Assembly: GCF_030272615.1 (NCBI RefSeq)
Contig: NC_081408.1
Location: 61,650,114-61,714,113 of the forward strand
DNA: 64,000 bases
Direction of reading: 5' to 3'
Source: Cryptomeria japonica
Taxonomy: Eukaryota; Streptophyta; Pinopsida; Cupressales; Cupressaceae
Every line of letters starts with the position of its first letter. Within the stretch, counting starts at the first letter, position 1. Below, piece after piece: positions 1-10,950 of this stretch. Position numbers and translations under genes: made by a program. The notes under the pieces are model-generated. The model was not told the DNA's origin, did no database searches, and saw only the letters and a program-made list of their open reading frames with translations.

Positions 1-715
1 GTGATCATTTGGGAATTTGATTTAGGTCCATGCTATGTAATTTAAATCATTATATTGGTTTGGTGGTTGATCTTTGTATCGTGCAATGTAATTTTTATAA
101 TTATGAGTTGAGGGTTAGGGTTTAGCTGACCTTGTTATCAAGGTTGATGAATTGTATATAAAGGTGAATTATTCACCTAGTTTTGGTATCGGTATTGTGT
201 TTGTATTATCAAAGAGAGTTGAATGTGCGAACAAGAGATTTATCCTTCAGTGTTGTGATTGAGGAGAGACTGGTGTTGCAGAGCATACAACAGTGCTTAA
301 TCGGAATTGTCATTAGGCATTTGTAGATGCTATCATTGTAGTTCATTTCTTCTAGATTGTATTCCAAATCATATTGTAAGTCAGTGAGACTTCCCTGAGG
401 GTTGTAGCCTTTTGGAAAAATATATTTTGAGTACTGAGCTCTAGGCAGTGTGTCTGAATGCATGTGCATTCCCCATTGTAATATTTTCACATACTACTAT
501 AGAGTATCATCTTACTGTGGGTTGGTTCCCACTATGGTTTTTCCCTTAATCAGGTTTTCCATGTCAAAAATATTGGTGTTGTGTGTTGTGTTGTTAATTT
601 GCTTATCTATTTATTGTTGCAGTCTATCAGTTTATGTTTTGAAGTTTAATTTTTTGTATCTGGTGAAGACTGATTCACCCCCCCTCCCAGTCTTCCTTCT
701 TGATTGATGCTAACA
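1..715 (+). mobile_element. LTR, 3' portion, cut by window edge
   Basis: This is the right-hand part of an LTR whose left end lies outside the window. A TATA box (TATATAAAG) sits at 155-163. From about 436 on it resembles solo LTR E at 55826-56873: both carry GAGCTCTAGGCAG, a stretch around a repeated 'tggtttttcc' phrase, and a GATTCACC plus C-run motif (672-686) just before the terminal TAACA at 715. No primer-binding site follows, so it is either a 3' LTR or a solo LTR. It abuts the 3' end of the broken minus-strand gene at 716-1150 and may be an independent insertion into it. The left boundary and target duplication cannot be seen. Confidence 0.75.
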
Positions 716-1150
716 AGAAGTAGGACTGATAGGAGAACCAATATATTGAGGAGAACTAGGCCTCTCCTCTTCCACTTCTTGAATTTGTGGTTTAACCACC
801 ATCTAGGACTCTCATGAGGCAAAGGAATCATCTCCACATCTGGATAACTAGCAAAAATGATCCTCATTCTTGCTTTAGGAACCATTAGAATCTTCCATGC
901 AGGAGAATATGAGTCATCTTCTCTTTTCTTCTTGTGCTCTTCATACTGTATTTTGTACCACCTTTCTTTTATTTTCTTTTCAAGACATCATTATAATCTT
1001 CAACATTTCTAATATGATCTTCCTCATTATCCCATTGATGGTGTTGATATTTTGCCTTCCCAAGGCCTTGAATGAACCATTCTGAATCATAATATCTATA
1101 CTTAGCTCAAGGAAGGTTGTGCTTGTTCAACATGGAGTCTAGAATAACAT
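716..1150 (-). pseudogene. 3' part of an unrecognised gene split by the LTR nest
   Basis: Continuation of the minus-strand reading frame at 18361-19652. If solo LTR A and one AACAT copy are ignored, the frame runs from the codons for RKAYV (18361-18375) directly into VILDSMLNK at 1150 downward. Further on it reads a WFIQGLGKAKYQHHQWDNEE segment, then after a frameshift a KKKREDDSYSPAWKIL segment and MVPKARMRIIFASYPDVEM, and finally an acidic, serine and proline-rich tail. One in-frame stop and about two frameshifts break it. No known domain is recognised. The charged, WD-poor composition resembles plant retroelement-associated proteins more than a housekeeping enzyme, but this is a guess. Confidence 0.55.
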
Positions 1151-1894
1151 TGTTGGCATAAATTATGGTGTTGGCACAACTAGTTCATCAGTTAATATTG
1201 TCATTTATGACTAATACTTACCGATGAATAAGGACAAGCTCATAGGAAAGGAGGTTTGGTAAACCTCAATGGTTTACTCATGGCTGCAATCAACATGGGG
1301 GATCGAATGCTTCCCTAATATGCATTATTGATACACTTAAGCTGTGTGTTGGTCGAAGAGTGGTCGGCTGAAGGATAAACAGAGTAGCTGACCGGTTAGT
1401 CAAGCATCCGATAGGTGCTGAGATTGGTTTCTTAAACATGCAGTTGAAATAATGATGCAGTCACAAGAGGTGACTCATATTGCAGTTTAGTTGTCTTATG
1501 CACAACTGGAACACTCTGGATAGAAAGGTGATCAGTATGATGGATGATCAGCGACTGGTGGCAAAAGGTGAAGAGTTACATCGGTGAACCAGGGATACAA
1601 GTTGAAGGATGATATCCACCGAGAATCTTGGAGCAGTCATTGGTAAGTTGGATGCGATGACCAAAGGTGAGTCAGTTAGGATGAGATATCATCAAACAAA
1701 CTGCTATTGAAGTCTACAACAGTTAAAAACCAGTTAAGGTGAGATTTGTGTGGATTTTCTGGTTTGCATTAAAAACACAGAACACAACGCAAAGGTTGGT
1801 GAAATTATGAGTTGCGGTGGTAGATAAGGATGAGTTTAATTTCAAATCTACTGAGTATTAGGTCATTTAGGAATCAATAGGTATGTTTTGGCAA

Positions 1895-2749
1895 TGTTAG
1901 ATGCAATGATAGTCCCAAAGACACTGAGAGGGGGGGGGGGGGGGTGAATCAGTGTCTAAGCGGTTTATGGAATATTTAAACTTATTTATAACTTTTCAAC
2001 CCAAATTAATGCATCGGTAAACAAGTAATAATGCAACAAAGAGAAATAAGAGAGACAACATAAATGCACACCATAACACAAGATATTTTGGTGAGGAAAC
2101 CCGGTAAGGGAAAAACCTCGGTGGGATTTGTGACCCACGATATTTACTCACTGGCCAATATGAATAAATATTACTTACAATAGGGGCCTGGACATGCAGG
2201 AAGGCCAACAGCCTAGAGCTCATTGCTCAACGAAAGAGTCTTACTGACTACAAAATGGATAATTAAATCCAAGACAATGTACTGCTCAAAATAGCATCTG
2301 CAATGCTTGATTCAGTATCGGTTCAAGCTATGTTAGAAACCATAATCAAAAACCTATGGGTGAATGATATTTTCTCACATAACCTATCTTTACTTGCTAC
2401 ATAATCCTTTTGCTATCTTCTATAATCTATTACATAATTGCCTCTCTATGCTATATCAAAAATGACCTATAAGATCTCATACATATATGAGTCTTTACAA
2501 TACATCATGTTGGCTTACAAATAATTACATTACAATACAATTCACATAAACAAAACTTGTCTCATGTCGGCCTAGATACCGATATGCTTTGTTGCCGGTG
2601 AAAACTATATGTTGATGAATAAACTTGGTGTGCCCACCGGTGCTGGTGAATGATGTCTGCGTTGTTGGTGAACCTATATAATCCTGTTACTGGTTGGTTG
2701 CCATCAATAAAAACATCAACCATTGTCATGTGAGTGTAGAATGCCAACA
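1895..2749 (-). repeat. 3' LTR of element B
   Basis: 855 bp. On the minus strand it starts TGTTGGCATTCTACACTC at 2749 and ends ATCTAACA-like (here GCATCTAACA) at 1895. The sense-strand C run next to the 3' end appears as a long G run near 1931-1946 on the plus strand. It pairs with 7755-9678, which is longer only because of solo LTR D. Confidence 0.88.
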
Positions 2750-2761
2750 ATCTCCCCCTTT
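2750..2761 (-). other. Polypurine tract of element B
   Basis: On the minus strand it reads AAAGGGGGAGAT, directly abutting the TGTTGGC start of the 3' LTR. The upstream 18 or so bases (TGTTGCCATCAATGCC) are shared with the tract of element C. It would prime plus-strand DNA synthesis. Two further tracts of the same type lie upstream on the minus strand, near 2849-2856 and 2907-2917. Confidence 0.85.
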
Positions 2762-3543
2762 GGCATTGATGGCAACACTCATGAGAAAAATCCAAAAACT
2801 ATTGTAAAAAATAAATGAAGTCCAAAACTGATCCTCAAAAAGAATGTGCTCCCCCTGATAAGTGATTTCTTCTATGCATTTTCCTCCATACATTTTTCTC
2901 CATACTACTCCCCCTTTGACATCAATGACAAAGGATGTCAAAAAGAATCAAGAAATACAAAAATTCTACCTCATAGCTTGTAACCGGTTGTTTACAATTT
3001 GAAAGATATCTGCCAATATTAGATTCAAGCTCTACATGAATTTATTACTATCAGAGATGATGGTTTTTGTCTGCTGGATCATGCCTGTCAGATAATGCAT
3101 CTATTGCTCCGGTGATCATTCTTCTTGAATTAATGCTTTAGATAGCTCAACCCGCTGAGTTATAAGACTATCAAATTTTGGACCAAGTTTATTTTTCAGC
3201 GCTCGGGCCTTCAACCATATCCTTGCTTTTTCTTGCTCCAATTTCTCTATCTTTTCTTCAAAAACTACCATTTTTTGTTCAAAAACTAAGGTAAGTTACG
3301 AAGAACCTATCATGTTATCTTCTATGTCATCTATCTCACTTTGTGTTTTCTTAATCTTCTCATCAATATCTTCAGTCAAGTGGTGAGGCTTACAATCTTC
3401 CTTATATAGTTCTTTGTATTCCAAAATTCAAAATTGTGGAATTAAGTACCAGTAATAAGGAATCAATATGCTTAGTATAGTCCTTGATAGTTTTCTCAAA
3501 GAATTCACCTTTTTATTTATTTACCCTTTCCTTAATGGTTTCT

Positions 3544-6266
3544 TCATCTACAGTTAGAACATTTGAAGCAAATAAATTTGGACAATGCATCCAATTTACC
3601 CAAAGAATCATCAATATGATCTAGCTTACATGTCAGTGCAATCATTTTCAAAATAGGCAATGTATCATCAATGGCCTTGTATGCTAAGGCATTGCTCTCT
3701 ATGATCCTCTTAATTGAATCCAAAAGAACATCTGTTACATTTGCAGGTTTGAAATCTGTAGTGGATGTGCTTGGTTCTACAATAAATTTCTTTTCCACAG
3801 ATACTTGACCAATTACCTTAACAATTTCTTCCTTGTTTCCATCATTTGTTTCCTCTTTATTTACAGTTGCTGCCGGTTTCTCACTCAGTGTTATTACCTC
3901 TGCTTCTACAAGTTTCTTAGTCTGTGTATGTACTTTTGTATCTACTGGTTTCTCAGTGTCAGGCTTCTTAGCTTTTGATGGTATTTCAATGTTCTGAGAG
4001 TTAGCAATGTTAACCAGTGACTCAGAGATCTCAATGTTTGTAGCATCAGTTGTCTTAACCTTTGCAGTCTCTTTATCCATAACAATATTAACATCATGTG
4101 TATCTACATTCATAGTAAAGAGAATTTCAGAAGCTGGATTAGTATCATCATGTGTTATTTCTTCATCCTCGTTATCCGGTTGACTGTCTATATGTACCGA
4201 TAACTTTGAAGTTATTGGTGGGGTGTCTTGCTATGACCTTTATGATAGGTACACTACCAATTTTATTTTTACCTTTATCCTTTTGATATACCTTTGCAAA
4301 AGACTTATCCAATTTTTGTCTCTCCCTTTCCTCTTTCTTTTCTTTTTCAACAAAAAATATGTCCCATTTGTCTGTAGTTTCATCTGCTATCTCTTCCATT
4401 CTTCCGGCCATTAGGCTGACTTGCCGGTGACCACTCATAAAAACTGACCAGTTGGCTTCAACAATTAGTTCATCAATCTCTTCCCTGGAATTAATAGGGT
4501 GAACAACCAACAATGCTTCTACCTTTAACTTTTTATCCAATTTCATCACTGAAATTATTTTAGCCTCTAATCTTATGTATAAGTCATTAGGCAGATCATC
4601 TACAACCTCAATCAAAACTTTCTTGTAGATGTCAAGATGCAAAATGATGCTTTCCTCTATTGTGTCCTTATCAAAATCCTTGAATGAATGATAAAGTTTA
4701 TTCACATTGCAAAGATTACCATTTTGAGTAATTTCATTTACCAGTTCCTTTGGTGTAAGGGTATATCATTCCTTAGGTTGTTTCTTTTTTGGAGTTAATT
4801 TCTTCTTATGCTCCCTTACAGCTTGCTGCGTCTTCCTTAATGTTCTTTCCCTTTTAGGAGAAGGAGAAGGTACCGGTGAGGGTTTCCTCTTCTTCCTTTC
4901 AACTCTTTTGAACTCTGCTACCTTACCACTGTCTATATTAGAAGAAGTGACAATCGGTGAAACATAAGCTACTGGTTCCAGTCCTTCTAGTTCACTAATA
5001 GAAATACCACTTAAGTTCATCACATTTTCCTTAACTTCTTTAGCCATTTTGGATGCATCTCTGATCAATTTTTCTCTTCTTTTTCTCTGCTTCTACATCG
5101 AAACAATACTCTCAGTAGTCTCAGCATTGCCAAAAATTTCTTCAAAGGGTTCCCTAGGTGCGTCAATAAGTGTCTTAGCATAAGCCTCAAGAATATTTAT
5201 ATCAACTTCATATCCCATCTCTGTTATCCAAATAGTTCTAGGAGTAACAACTTCCATCCATGTTTCGTCTCTTTTGATTACAATTTTTTTTTCTTGTCAT
5301 ACTTATCCACAATGCTTTATAGTATCCTTTCTCTAGCCTTCATTTTGGTTTGGAAATTTTTGAAGTAGTCTTTTACCATGTCATCACTATTAGCACCTAT
5401 GCCGGTAATAACTTCCATGATCTGTCTACCTACCGAGATGTCATATTTAAAGTCCTTGTGACCAATGCTGAGTATATCCTTTGTGAAGTAAAGCATTAAA
5501 CACACAAGTAGATTCCAAAATAGAATGTTCCCTTCTTGTCACCCTTAATCTTTTTCAAGTTTTCTAGAAGTTCATCCTTAAGCCACTCATAGATATCAAT
5601 TTTAGCATTTTTCTTAACCATCTGATATGCACTATGAATACACAAGCTAGAAACAAAATTTAACCTATTTGCATGTGTAACTCTGTATCCAAATACCATG
5701 CTCACATATTTCACATTTGCATCAGTGATATCATTAACCCTAAGAGATCTGTTGTCAAATGTAGCTCCGGTTAGGTCCATAACACCCTTGTTTTGTATCC
5801 TCTTCTTTTTGTCAGGCCTAGTACCGGTTGAGGGTAAACCAGTAACTGCCTTGATTGCTTCCTTAGTAATTTAAAAAATAGAGTCTAGCCATATAAAATC
5901 CCCATGAACTCTGCTCAGTACAAGACAAACTATCTTATCTAGAAATTCAGGAATGTTCATAATTTTAACAAATCCTAAATCCTCAAGAATCTTATGCTCC
6001 GACTTGACTAAACCTTGTTCATCAGTTATAACATTTCTGTACATGTTCCTCAAGTCATCTGACCCTAAGTTCTCTATGTTGCAGTGAATATAAATCCTCA
6101 GGTCTTTAGCAAAAGCAACTCCCTTTAGAATCTTAGAAAAGGCTCCGATGGAATCATCTTGCTTAGCAATCTCAAGAATTATTTTAAACGTGGGTCTAAG
6201 GCGCTTAATGTTTTCTACCACAGTAGGGTTTGCAATAAATTCAGGTGCAGAAGATGAAGATGCCAT
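3544..6266 (-). pseudogene. ORF2 of element B, conserved protein of unknown function
   Basis: It starts at ATG 6266 (MASSSSAPEF), matching MASASHTSSS at the start of the same ORF in element C. The first 250 or so residues are plainly homologous to C: IENLGSDDLR, the LSRVHGD motif, an IT-EAI-AVTGL-TG motif, SLRVNDI, GYRVTHANRLN, and DYFKNFQTKMKARERI. The C-terminal half is lysine and glutamate rich (4766-5068, 4172-4705, 3544-4113) with a predicted coiled, highly charged character. Frameshifts near 5500, 5300 and 4150 and several stops break it. Coding may run past 3544 toward 3300. No catalytic motif is seen. It could be a structural or nucleic-acid-binding partner of gag, but nothing in the sequence proves that. 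Confidence 0.7.
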
Positions 6267-6572
6267 TTCAAAAGATAAATACCTTTTAACTTGTGAAATC
6301 CTTGAATGCCTAAAAAATATTTGTTACTTCGCCTTTAAGATGCCTTTGCTCTCTCTTTGCGCTCTTTAGATGCTTGGATGCTTGGTGGATTGAAATGAGG
6401 GTTTTCCAGTGTTTTATAACCAAAAAGTTCTCTAACAACCGCATTAAATGCTTGCCGGTTAAGTGAAATCTTAACATATCTGCCGGTAAAGAAGAAATAT
6501 AACTTCTCACCATCAACCAAGGGTAGAATGCATGATTTTCAATTTTCTGCCATACCCTCTAAGGATTATTCC

Positions 6573-7683
6573 TTAGTTAGATGTAGAATCTCCTACTGGT
6601 GGAGGGTTACTCGGTTCTACCGATGCAGAGACAGATTCATCAACTTTCTAATCTCTCTTCTTAATCCATTGTTTTGAAAATTCTTCCTTTATTTTGTTTA
6701 CTTTTTCCTTTCCTTTCTCATTAGATCCTTTATTGTTCGCCGGTATAGTCTTGCTTCTACAAACTTTTGCAATATGTCCAATCTTGTTACATGCATAACA
6801 AGTTACATTATTACTCTGAATAGACTTTCCATATCCTTGACCGGTTTGTGTTTTGCATTGATTAGATAAATGTCCAAATCTACCACAAACATAGCATTTC
6901 ACATTCATTCTACAATTTTCTGAGTTATGACCAACTTTATTGCATTTGGAACATTGACCGGTGGGTAAATTTGTATTCTGATTATTTCTAAATCTGCACT
7001 GATTTTCTCTATGACCAAATTTGTTGCAATTAAAACATTTCCCATTAAATTTATAAGCATTAGGTTGTCTTACCGGTTTGCTATGATCTTGATTATTTGC
7101 AGCCTTGAAACTTTCTCCATGTTCAAATCCAAGTCCAATTGTATCTCCATCAGGTTTCTGTCTTTTTACCATGTCATTGTCTTTCTCAACTTTTCTTGAA
7201 TTTGTCTTTGTGTTTATTTGCAGTGATCAACTCATTTTCCAGAATGCTAATTTTTCTCCTAAGCTCCTCTTTATTATGTTACATGTGAATCAGATCTGTC
7301 TTAAGCATATCATTCTCATGACAAAGTCTCAAATTTTCATTTGCTCCATCATTAAGTCTTCTAGTCAAGTCTTCTTCATTCTTCTTCCCATCTTCAATAT
7401 CCTTACATAGCTTCATGGTTAAATCTTGCATTTCATTCCTCATGTTACTGTTCTCTTCCCTCAACTTCTCTGCAATATCTCTAAGAGTTTCCTTTTCATC
7501 ATCATGTTTCTGCAATTGCTCATGAAGTTCCTTCCTCTTGTTTTGTGCTATAACCAGGTTCTCCTAAAGTCCTTTAATGAATTCCTGGGCAGTCCTCAGA
7601 TCATCTTCAAGTTTGATATTCTTCAATTTTTCTACATCAAAATATTCAAGAGCTCCTTCCAACTGTTTTCTCAAACTCTCCAT
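6573..7683 (-). pseudogene. gag-like protein of element B, four CCHC zinc knuckles
   Basis: ATG at 7683 (MESLRKQLEGALEYF), about 55 bases from the primer-binding site. The first half (7683-7200) is a heptad-like coiled coil rich in E, K, L and N. The second half has four intact CX2CX4HX4C knuckles: CFNCNKFGHRENQC, CSKCNKVGHNSENC, CYVCGRFGHLSNQC and CYACNKIGHIAKVC. It ends at TAA 6573. One single-base frameshift near 7196 and in-frame stops (near 7566, at 7279 and at 6648) inactivate it. Knuckles bind RNA in the nucleocapsid, and most plant gag proteins have one or two. There is no CA-like capsid helix pattern that I can recognise. Confidence 0.8.
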
Positions 7684-7740
7684 CAATACCGGTTTTAGAA
7701 TCTTCCTCAAGCTGTTAGACTTTTGCAAATAGAGGATCGG

Positions 7741-7752
7741 GCTCTGATACCA
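7741..7752 (-). other. Primer-binding site of element B
   Basis: On the minus strand it reads TGGTATCAGAGC, the standard plant site complementary to the 3' end of initiator tRNA-Met, two bases inside the 5' LTR end at 7755. Confidence 0.9.
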
Positions 7753-8105
7753 ATTGTTAGATGTAATGACAGTACCAAAGACACAAAGAGGGGGGGGGGG
7801 TGTGAATCAGTGTCTAACCAGTTTATGGAATATTTGAACTTATTTATAACTTTGCAACCCAAATTAATGTACTGGTAAACAAGTAATAATGCAAGACAGA
7901 TAAATAACAGAGATAGCATAAATGCACACCATAACACAAGATATTTTGGTGAGGAAACTCGGTAATGGAAAAACCTTAGTGGGATTTGTGACCCACAATA
8001 TTTACTCATTGGTCAATATGAATAAATATTACTTAAAATAGGGGCCTGCACATGCAGGAAGGCCAACAACCTAGAGCTCACTGCTCAATGAAAGAGTCTT
8101 ACTGG

Positions 8106-9171
8106 TGTAAAGCGGAAAATCGTGATCGAACCCTAGTTGTTCTCCCTTCTTCCAACTCCGAGGAGAGAGAAGGGAGGTTTGCTAGGATTCGATGGTTTTC
8201 ACTTAGGGGAGAGACTTTACATTCAAAAGAGGGGTTGAAACCCACAAGATCCAATCCCACGCAATGCAAGATTGGATGCTAAATGTGTTTCAAGGGTTAA
8301 GACAGCAAGGCTACCCTCTTTTGTAAAGAATGTTGATAGGAGAATTAAGCTAAGCATGCATAGAAAGTGATAAAGATTCGCTTATAAACTGAGATAGGAA
8401 TACAGTATGAAGCTGCGGACCTGGAATTAGCAGTAAAATGTCGATACGGCATTGTCCTGCAAATTTGAGCAAAAGTTGTCGGGACGATGGCACTCGGCGC
8501 CACGGTCCTCCAAAAAATCTGCGAAACGAAGGGGGATCTATTCGTCTCTGCACAAGGATTCCAGACCTTCAATTTCAGCCACGTACCTGCAACCTTGTTC
8601 TAAGGATGTTTGTATCCTTATGTGCGAAGGTATAGATGTTGTATGTTGTATGTTGTAGCATGTAGTATGTGATCTCCTCTTCAATGGTTGAATCCTTGAC
8701 TTGAATGCAACACTTAGCCTTGAATGGAGACTTGAAATGATCAATTGCTTGAAGGAATGCTTGAATGCTTGAGTATAGTTTCCACGCTTTGTACACATAT
8801 CCTCCTCATCATCTATCCCAAATGAGAGAGAAAAATGTAGTTTATATACTTGTCAATTAGGGCTGATAGACTGATTTTCCTGACCTTAGGCCGACCAGGA
8901 AATGTAATTTCCAAATTGCAAACAAAAAGACCCGCAATCTCCTTAGGAGACCGGGCCCAAAATAGGACCCAGGGACCAGGGTGCTGGGCGCTCTGGTCCC
9001 ACCTCCCGAGACAACAGGGTGCAAGGAGGTTCAGGCCAGGGTGCTTGAAAAATGCAGTTTTCAGTGTCGTGAGCAAGTTTCAGGGTCTCCATTCAGGTTG
9101 CGTGTTGCGTCGCCATCGTGAAGACCGAAATGCAGTCGAAATTGCAAGTGTCGCAATTTTAGGACGCTACA
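8106..9171 (-). mobile_element. Solo LTR D (1066 bp) inside the 5' LTR of B
   Basis: It begins TGTAAAGCGG at 8106 and ends GGACGCTACA at 9171. The flanking target duplication is ACTGG (8101-8105 and 9172-9176), and the undisturbed 3' LTR of B shows the empty site near 2246. It is more GC-rich than its host and unrelated in sequence to LTRs A, B, C and E. Minus orientation is inferred from the TATA box at 8841-8850 and from the TGTAGCG start on that strand. Short ORFs inside it look incidental. Confidence 0.88.
8841..8850 (-). promoter_or_regulatory. TATA box of solo LTR D
   Basis: On the minus strand it reads AGTATATAAA, followed by a CT-rich stretch (TTTTTCTCTCTCATTTGG), a typical plant TATA plus initiator layout. 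It sets the orientation of LTR D. Confidence 0.6.
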
Positions 9172-9742
9172 ACTGGCTACAAAATGGATAATTAAATCCA
9201 AGACAATGTACTACTCAAAATAGCATCTAAAATGCTTGATTCGGTACCGGTTTAAGCTCTGTTAAAAAGCATAACAAAAAACCCGTCCGTGAATGATATT
9301 CACTCACATAACCTATCTTTACTTGTTACAAAATCCTCTCGCTATCTTCTATAATCTATTACATAATTGCCTCTCCATGGTATATCAAAAATGACCTATA
9401 AGATCTCATACATATATGAGTCTTTACAATACATCATGTCTGCTTACAAATAATTACATTACAATACAATTCACATAAACAAAACTTGTCTCATGTCGGC
9501 CTGGATGCCGGTATGCTTCGTTGTCGGTGAAAACTAGATGTCGATGAATAAACTTGTTTTGCCTATCAGTGCCGATGAATGATGTCTATGTTGCTAGTGA
9601 ACCTGTAGAATCCTGTTACCGGTTGGTTGCCATCAATGACAACATCAACCATTCTCATGTGAGTGTAGAATGCCAACAGACAAAACATGGTATAAAGGTT
9701 TTTGGTGAAAACCAAAAAGTTTGATCATAAAATTGTTAAGTG

Positions 9743-10900
9743 TGTTGGCATTTTTGATGTTTATACTGTGATTGTCATTGATGGACACACACTTGTATTG
9801 ATATCCCCTTTATATGTATGAGCTCATGCTCAACCGGTATTTGTTCCAACTGGTATGTTGTACTCTAGTCTTTAGACTAGTAGTGATTTTGTAGAATGTG
9901 TTTTCCTGGTTTGAAGTGGCATGTCGACCCCAAGTGGTTCGCAGATCACAAGCAGTATGAGGAAGCAAAGAGGCACAACACATTCTTTCCAGTCTTCATT
10001 TTTGTCAAACAAGCAACTAGCATTTTGTATGAACCGGTAACACTCTGTGATGAGTTACCAATCGACATTTTTTGATGAGTTACCAATCCATCGATTGTTT
10101 GACGGTGCCAACACATTGACGGTGATTCTTGTGTCGTGCTACTAAGTATGTCTAGATTCACTGAACCTAGGAAAATGTAATGTAATCCTATTGGACCGAC
10201 ATGAAATCAGATTCCTTTAAAAGGACATCATGTCTAGGGTTTTTGTGTTGTTGATGAAGTTGCAAATAGGGTTTATGTTGAGCTAGGGTTTAAAGTAGAA
10301 GTGAAGAGCGATCTTATCTGAGAAGATCAAGTTGTAACTGAGAGAGATAAAGAAGACTGAAGTAATGCTGGAATGCATTAGCTGTGAGCAATACTGGATC
10401 TAACCAAGCAGTTTGTTCTAGTAGATAGATCAAACACTTGTTGATTACTCACATCTTTGACAAGTTTGTAGCCCTTAACTGGGTAGGCCTCAAAGCCTTT
10501 GTAAAATCCTCTAACAAGGTGGTTCACACATGTGAATCTAAAATCCTCTAACAAGGTAGTCTTTAATCGGACTTATCTCCTAACAGAGATTGAGATTCTT
10601 AACAGGATCTGTTCTGGTGAAGAACATTGTAAGACCTTAACTGGTCTAGTTTCTATTCTGCAGATAGTGACTTGTGAGTTCCATCTCACCGTGGTTTTTC
10701 CCAATTGGGTTTCCACATCAAATATCTTGTGTTATGGTTGCATTGCTTTTGTGGGTGAATGATTTATTCACATTTTGGTTTGTATGTGTGATAACCAGTT
10801 TGATTGTCAAACTGCTTTACCGGTTTATCTCTAGACTGTGTAAGTGTTTTAGTGCAAAGATTTTTGGCATACTAATTCACCCCCCTCTTAGTATTCATCA
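9743..10900 (+). repeat. 5' LTR of element C
   Basis: 1158 bp from TGTTGGCATTTTTGATG to TATTCATCA. A possible TATA element (CTTTAAAAGG) lies at 10215-10224. The C-run motif GATTCACC appears here as AATTCACCCCCC near 10874-10885. The copy at 16419-17581 is nearly identical in its second half. Confidence 0.92.
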
Positions 10901-10902
10901 AT

Positions 10903-10914
10903 TGGTATCAGAGC
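10903..10914 (+). other. Primer-binding site of element C
   Basis: TGGTATCAGAGC, complementary to the 3' end of initiator tRNA-Met, two bases after the 5' LTR. It is identical to the site of element B. Confidence 0.92.
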
Positions 10915-10950
10915 CAACCTTTCTATAAGTTTAACCACTTGGAAAGAGAT

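Larger units (their letters stand above)
1895..9678 (-). mobile_element. Element B: non-autonomous LTR retrotransposon
   Basis: This complete minus-strand element has LTRs at 7755-9678 (5') and 1895-2749 (3'). A primer-binding site matches initiator tRNA-Met (7741-7752) and a polypurine tract lies at 2750-2761. The target duplication is GGCAA (1890-1894) and GACAA (9679-9683), 4 of 5 matching. The internal 5 kb encodes a gag-like zinc-knuckle protein (7683-6573) and a second long protein (6266 to about 3544). No reverse transcriptase, RNase H, protease or integrase motif was found in any frame. The LTRs differ from each other by roughly 8 percent by eye over the aligned start, so B is older than C. 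It would need enzymes from another element to move. Confidence 0.88.
7755..9678 (-). repeat. 5' LTR of element B, interrupted by solo LTR D
   Basis: Outer ends match the 3' LTR (1895-2749). Sequence 8106-9176 is extra: solo LTR D plus one target-duplication copy. Without it the LTR is about 850 bp. The G run at 7791-7800 on the plus strand is the C run near the LTR 3' end. Confidence 0.87.

Noticed and set aside
8052-9191. Several short ORFs in solo LTR D
   Set aside because: They overlap in many frames, begin or end at LTR boundaries and show no domain.
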